Assembly: GCA_004154925.1 (NCBI GenBank) | Contig: QJNS01000069.1 | Coordinates: 248,001-312,000 of the forward strand | Length of the DNA stretch: 64,000 bases | Origin: Monosporascus cannonballus | Lineage: Eukaryota > Ascomycota > Sordariomycetes > Xylariales | Direction: 5' to 3' | In this document: positions 58,404 to 64,000 of the stretch, in pieces | Position numbering within the stretch: position 1 is the first letter of the stretch | Layout of the letters: each line of letters begins with the position of its first letter | Translations under genes and position numbers: made by a program | The notes under the pieces: generated by a model | Told to the model about the DNA's origin: nothing | Seen by the model: only the letters and a program-made list of their open reading frames with translations | Database searches by the model: none

Positions 58404-60687
58404 ATGACGTCCCTGGTTACTGAGCTCTTTGTCAACCCTGTCATTCGCCAAGCACACAGGTTCTCCCGTTCAATTGCAATTACGGGCAGCGAAACTCAGC
58501 CTGCTCAGAAAGAGTCCCGAAGAAATCACGACGATGCGGCGTCAGAAACCGATAGGGAATCTCTGCGTTTAGGAGATGACGATATCGAAGAGAATACCTC
58601 GACAACCCCCTCATCGCGGACATCCATCCAACTCGATCCACATGGCGATGCGACGAGCCACCAGTGCGAATGGCGCCGTCAATCCGACCAGGGAGAATTA
58701 CCGAACCCAAGGCACCCCGACTTCAGCAGCCCTGAGCTACAATCCCAAGCCCGCTTAGCCATTCGCGAGCCCGAAGACGTAACACGGGAGATGGAGGACG
58801 AGTCCATATCATTGTCACCTATTGATGAGGGTAGCAACGACGTGTTCCAAGTTGTCGGGCCACCGTTCCAAAGCGAAGCACAGAAGCCAGAACCCTTACC
58901 GGAGGACGACGGGATGGGTCTATTAAGGAAAAGAATTCTTAGTATCCAATTACGAGATATACCGCCGGCCGAGAAAGCCCGCCTGATGCACAACTTATTC
59001 CAAGAGGGACATACAAACTCCGGGTCCATTGCCCAGGCAGACAGACCGTCCACACCCTCATGTACCGACACGTCCGTCTGGCAACGGCGACTAGGCCAAG
59101 GGCCCCTAGAGTCTCTTAGGTTCTGGCAAAATGCACTGCTAGAAGGCGCCGCACCTGAGGCATTCAATTTGACAGAAGAGGATATCAAACCCACATTTGC
59201 CACACCGATACAAGGGTCAGACATTCCGGAAGATGTGCATGGAGAGAACGATGACACGGGTTACCGGCCCTTCGGCTGCGACCATTACCGCCGCAATGTC
59301 AAACTGCAATGCTCTACGTGCAATCGCTGGTACACATGCCGGTTCTGCCATGACCAGGTTGAGGATCATGCATTGGTCAGGAAGGAGACGAAGAATATGT
59401 TATGCATGCTCTGCGGAACCGCCCAGCGCGCAGGCGAGGTGTGTGTGGCTTGCGGAGCTTCCGCTTCCAGGTACTATTGCAGCATCTGCAAGCTGTGGAA
59501 TGATGACCCAGATAAAAATATCTATCACTGCGATGACTGCGGTATTTGCCGGATCGGGAGGGGCATCGGCAAGGATTTCTTTCACTGCAAGGTAAGGTCA
59601 ACCCCTTCTCAGCATTAAGGACTCTCTAGGCTGACGAGTTTGACAGAGATGCTGTGCTTGTATTGCTATCTCCAAAGAGACGGATCATAGGTGCATCGAG
59701 CGAGTCACAGACTGCGACTGTCCAATATGCGGCGAGTACATGTTCACGTCCCCGAAAGCCGTCTGTTTCATGAAGTGTGGACATAGCATACATCGCGCAT
59801 GTTTAGACGAATACATGCGGAGTTCCTATAAATGTCCAATCTGCAACAAGAGCGTGACCAATATGGAATTCCAGTTCCGCAACCTCGATATGGCTATTCA
59901 CGCCCAGCCCATGCCACCAGAGTTCGAAGACACACGAGCTGTTATCCTCTGCAACGATTGTTCTGCCAAGAGTTCGGTCAAATATCATTGGCTTGGTCTA
60001 AAGTGTGCCGTTTGCCTGTCCTACAATACGGCCCAATTGCAGATACTCGGCACGGCTCCCGATATGGACCAGGCTCCTGCGTCTACCCTCAACCTTCAGC
60101 CCCCAGAGGCCAGTATCACCAGTACGCACGGCACTGTTGACCTGCCTGAGCCGCCGGGGGGGCGCGATATACCAAGGAGGCGACGCCATTCATCAAACGT
60201 AGCGCGCGGCACCTCCACATCGACTGCAGAACCGGATCTCAGCCCGCAAATCCCGGACAGACTGTCGAGGTCCTTCTCCCCAACACCTAACTTTGGGCAT
60301 GCTTGGAACGGCCCCCTAGAAGGCGCTCAAGTGGAGGCTATTGATGAGGAGGATGAAAGGGAAGACATGATCGGAATTTGGAGCAGACTTCCACGAGGTC
60401 TAGGATCCAATGAGGATGAAGACGATGCAGCAGATTCGGAAGATGACTCGGAATGGTCTACGGAAGATGAAGACATGGAAGGAGATGAAGATGACGATGA
60501 CGATGACGATGACGACTTCAAGGACTTCTCCTTATTGGGCCGTGAGTACCCCCAAAATGATTCCTGCATTTCTATCTTAGCATATAGGCATGGATCTCTC
60601 GTCGGAGCTTTCCGGGTTGTTTCAGTTTCGGGAATGCACCTTGGGACTGCCCACTTCCGCCAAATCATACAAAAAAGCAGTTACTGA
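58404..60687 (+). CDS. CHY-CTCHY-RING zinc-finger E3 ubiquitin ligase (PIRH2/RCHY1 type)
   Basis: Exons 58404-59591 and 59647-60541 join in phase 0 (55-nt intron, CTGAC branch, TGACAG acceptor). A last small exon, 60626-60687, is likely but less sure, giving about 714 aa. Residues 1-290 are disordered and Ser/Glu-rich. The CHY finger starts FGCDHYRRNVKLQCSTCNRW; the CTCHY part includes YYCSICKLWNDDPDKNIYHC and DDCGICRIGRGIGKDFFHCK. The RING-H2 domain is CPICGEYMFTSPKAVCFMKC, GHSIHRACLDEYM and YKCPICNK. A C-terminal zinc ribbon (CNDC...LKCAVC) and a long acidic tail (poly-Asp at about 60485-60515) follow. The RCHY1 family ubiquitinates substrates with UBCH5-type E2 enzymes. The N-terminal extension makes it much longer than the human protein (about 260 aa), as is usual for filamentous fungi. 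Confidence 0.9.
60485..60515. repeat. GAT/GAC repeat encoding poly-Asp
   Basis: A short (GATGAC)n-like tract within the coding region of the RING ligase, encoding eight or more consecutive Asp residues. Confidence 0.75.
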
Positions 60688-63600
60688 CTACGAGTGGTAC
60701 AGACCGCTAGTTTCGCGGCTTTTGGATATCATCTGGGCATTTGGATCGGCATTGGATATGGCGTTCAGGCAGGCTGGGATGAAATTGTTTGGCATCGACA
60801 GAATACCCGGCATATGCAAAAATTTTCTTTTTGTAACGGTAGCAAGTATGCATCAAAAAAAAGAGATTCTGTCTTCGGACAGGGGTCAGTGGGATTGGTA
60901 AAAGGAGGTCTAACGAACTTAAACGAAAAGGGAATCGCCCAGCTCAGTCTCATCGCAGCATGCGGATAGCCAGTCTTCTCGTCCGCCCGCTACATCATAT
61001 CCTAGATAACGATTTGCAACCACGGCAGGCGTTCGAGGCCGGTTTCATAGGTTCGTTGATCGTAGCTGGACAAGCAAATCCCCACCCAGTGCATAGCTTC
61101 CGACAGACCCTCGGGTTATCGGTGTCGAGGGTTATAGAACCTAGATATATGTGCTGTCACTCATCACAACTTCGAGTAGCTTTCGCTACGGTTTATTTTA
61201 GTCGTGTCACTTGGGCCAGCCAGGGAATATGAATATCTGGATAGCAAGGCGCCTGCCTCACAGGCCGAGAGGGATATACTCCGCAGCAAAATGCTATTCT
61301 CCCAGTGGTCCCCTTCCACTGCTTCCACTGGTTCACTTATGTTGGTTGCTCACTTGTCATCAAGGCAGTAGCGGTCATAAGCGACCAGCGACAGCATAAC
61401 ACTGCTCGAGACCCCATCGGAACCCTCCAACCGCGCGAGCGTTGTTATAGTACTACGACAGAGCCGCAAGTACGAGCCGCGTCCCGTGATCAAGGGTGCA
61501 CCAGTCCAGTGCCGATGTGGACTTTCTCCAAAGCCTTGCTTCTGGCCTTCATTCAGGACATGCAGCTCACATAGCAAGAACTCCTGCGCTCGTGCTCCTC
61601 AGGACAGCAGTGTCTTGGCTCGTCGCTTCCTATGCTCCAGAGCGAGGAATACCGCTAGACATGTGTTCTTCATGGCGAGCGTATCCCTTGCCCCTTGACG
61701 CCTTGTCAATGGCCACAGAGTATCACACTCCCAGGGCTAACCAGAGGCTACGATTATGTCCGATGAGCGGTGTATATAAAAGCGACCATATGCCCATATA
61801 CGGGAGAAAGGCCAAGTTAAACATCGCTGCCAATATAGGGAGGTATTACCTTGTCGCTCTGGCCTGCTAGAAGCACTCTCACACACTGCCCTCTCAGAGC
61901 CACTAAGCTGGTTAGATTACTCCTACCCCACAAGAGGAGGGCATCCCACGTATAGATAAGGTGATAAAATAAGAGGCCTTACCCTTTGGTGGAGTTCCAT
62001 CACTGGGCCTCCCGCCGCTGAGAGGTTCCGTGCTGAAGTAGCTGGCTGGCGGGCAGGTCGGGAGCGAACCCGCCCTTGGCGCGTTGGCCATATGTGCGGT
62101 GGATGTCGCGACCGTTAAAGGTTGAATATTACCGAAATCAAGGGGACAAGGCTGTGTCCCCAGCAACATTGGGAGGTCACGTCATATAAGCCGCATTTCG
62201 TCTGATTCCACTTCTCTCGAGAATTAGATCTTGAGTAACTACACATAGCTCAATATAGCGATGCCTTAAACAAGACAGTAAGGCCATAGCTGATAGATAT
62301 AATGCGATTTGATCCAACCGGTATATATCAAAGTCTACACGTAACAGCATCCCAGACTAGGACAACTTGGTAACGTATATGATAGACATGTGTGCTCTAT
62401 CTAATTTCTATAGGTTAGCAGTCTTCAGAAGCCAGCCCTCCTAAAGTAGGCCAGAATTTAGAGTCAACCAGCCAAGGGTTCAAGGGCAAGAACGATGTGG
62501 ATTTCGTAGGGACGAAAGGGGCGCTTTATATTAAATGTATGGCAGTGTTGCTCTAAGGACCGTTTCAAAATGGAGCTTAAAAATTCACTCCTTATTTATA
62601 CAGATTGGATAAAGATCCACCTCATAGTGGCAGTTTCAGGGGCAAGCTTTCCAGAAAGGCACATGGTCAGTACCTAGAAGAGTGAATAGATACAACATAT
62701 CCTTTCAATTATGCCTGGTATGCCCATACATCCTTACTCTGGAGTCTAGTCATAGCGCCTCCCTTTATATTTCTGCAGTCTCTTGGGCTTTCAGAGCGGA
62801 ACTGGACTCTTTGTGGGCAGTAGGTCCAAACTGGCGAGGTGGGCTTCTCAGATGCTCAGACGAGAGTCAACAAAGAGATGGACCACAAAATTGTATCTCT
62901 GGGGTTGAAGAGTTCTAACAACAATGCTGCACATGTCATCTGGCTACAAACAGAGTTCTGGACGAATTTAATGAGCTATGGGACATGTACTAACCCCTTA
63001 ATCGTGTACGGACTCAGCTCCTCCTTTGGATTCATGTTTATGCATGAAACCGGAATACCGTGACGTCGGCTATTAAAAAGGGGACACATTTCAGATAGAA
63101 AGATTCGTATATGACAAAGTTCTCCAACAGGTCATGCAGTAAAAGCCTACGAAGTTCGACCATTAAGATTTAAGTATAAGTTGGTATGGACTATTACAGT
63201 TGCCTATGAAAAATATATGGTAGGACTGATGGCAGTCGTGGTTCTCGTGGATATGGATCGCCCCTGACATTCCCAATATCAAGTGCTGGACCATTGTATC
63301 AGAGATCATGTAGTAACAAAGGCAGGAGCACCAGAACGTGCCCGTTAACTTTATATACGCAGTAGCCAATAGACCAGGAGCTTATTTGCCTGTCCGCCTT
63401 CATACTTGCTCGTCTTATCGCACCACGGTCTCGCATTCTCTCTTGCTACTAATCTGCATATACCATTCTGTCATTGCCGATTTTATTTCCCTCACCACCT
63501 ACATCAGCTTCCAACGTCTATTCTCTCTTCCAAGTCGATCTTTTTTTGCCTGTCCGCCACCGACACGTTCTTGCCGTTTCCACATATGCCATTCTGCCAG

Positions 63601-64000
63601 AGCTACTTCTTTCCCCCTCGCGCCCCCCTCCGCTCCCAACATCTCTTTCCTTTTCCCATCGTTGACATCTTTTTAGACACCTTTTCGCTGTATCCCAAAG
63701 TCGACACGTTCTTGCCATTTTCATCTGTATTCCTTTCCTGTCAGTCTTTCCTGCATCCGAGCGAGTCCCCCAATCTCTGCCCACGGGGCTGCCTGTGAGA
63801 CGGGTCCATAGTACCTGCCCCTCGTGTTGTTTACTCGTCTTGTCGGGTAAGTAGACATCTGGAAGATCTCCCAGAGCTGCCCTGGATGATATCTGGTACT
63901 TTTGGCCGAAACAAACTGCTGTCCTCCCCCATCTGCTGTCACCGACGCTCATCGACAAAGTTGACCGCGCTCCCATCCATCTCCACGACGATTCCCATTT
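60688..64000. other. Right-end region without a supported gene
   Basis: About 3.3 kb. Frames are short and overlap on both strands; the 152-codon minus frame at 63518-63976 lies opposite a pyrimidine-rich tract (about 63,470-63,780) and is probably a composition artefact. That tract contains two copies of CGACACGTTCTTGCC (63561-63575, 63702-63716). It could be the promoter or leader of a gene starting to the right of the window. Confidence 0.4.

Noticed and set aside
60542..60580. 39-nt intron at the end of the RING ligase gene
   Set aside because: Shorter than the other introns in the window (50 nt or more); the acceptor at 60625 was preferred, although the C-terminus remains uncertain.
62050..62110. 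tRNA-like stretch with GGGTTCGCTCCC on the minus strand
   Set aside because: The putative T arm pairs over only three bases and no acceptor, D or anticodon stem fits around it.
63518..63976. 152-codon minus frame
   Set aside because: Arg/Gly/Lys-rich translation of the complement of a pyrimidine-rich tract, with no motif.

Overview
The window comes from a filamentous ascomycete, most likely a Sordariomycete. I infer this from short introns (about 50-170 nt) with GTRNGT-type donors and CTAAC/CTGAC branch points, from conserved fungal genes, and from a sharply bounded AT-rich block of transposons that carry the C-to-T/G-to-A damage expected of repeat-induced point mutation (RIP). No tRNA, rRNA or CRISPR array was recognised.

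Positions 1 to about 22,820 are AT-rich and consist almost entirely of dead transposable elements, nested several layers deep. (i) 124-388 holds the C-terminal end of a DDE transposase on the minus strand. (ii) 388-5495 is Ty3/Gypsy chromovirus copy A (RT, RNase H, integrase, chromodomain, 3' LTR). (iii) 5496-11966 is a second chromovirus, element C; copy A sits inside its left LTR. (iv) 12217-21811 is a pogo/Fot-like DNA transposon with ~50-bp inverted repeats and TA target duplications. (v) Its 3' end was hit by chromovirus copy B (14018-21676), bounded by LTRs and a perfect 5-bp duplication ATACC. (vi) The gag of copy B carries a solo LTR (15271-15688) with its own TATAA duplication. (vii) 12060-12214 plus 21814-22192, and 22193-22813, are two copies of an LTR-like sequence with TATA boxes. 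All coding frames in this block are broken by stops. Between the chromodomain and the 3' LTR the chromoviruses carry an antisense reading frame; in copy B it encodes a Zn2Cys6-spaced cysteine cluster plus a coiled coil.

Positions 22,820-27,870 are a GC-normal but gene-poor transition zone with a broken CCHC zinc-knuckle gene and two hypothetical frames. From 27,878 onward there are ordinary housekeeping genes: a small hydrophobic Gly-rich/charged-tail protein, a mitochondrial membrane-type protein, exosome subunit RRP42, arginyl-tRNA-protein transferase ATE1, a Nudix diphosphohydrolase (Aps1/Ddp1 type), a large single-pass membrane protein with a Ser/Ala-rich ectodomain, LSM1, a secreted six-hairpin glycosidase with a probable 6-nt microexon, MOB1, a mitochondrial solute carrier, a DUF1763/LYR protein and a CHY-CTCHY-RING E3 ligase (PIRH2/RCHY1 type). 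Gene models were built from reading frames, splice signals and family knowledge, and exon joins were checked for phase.

The genes do not form a metabolic cluster. RRP42 and LSM1 both act in RNA turnover, and ATE1 and the RING ligase both act in ubiquitin-linked protein turnover, but as far as can be seen this is ordinary euchromatic gene order. Several neighbours are head-to-head (membrane protein/LSM1, glycosidase/MOB1, DUF1763/RING ligase). The gaps 36.7-40.7 kb and 60.7-64 kb hold no gene I can support.
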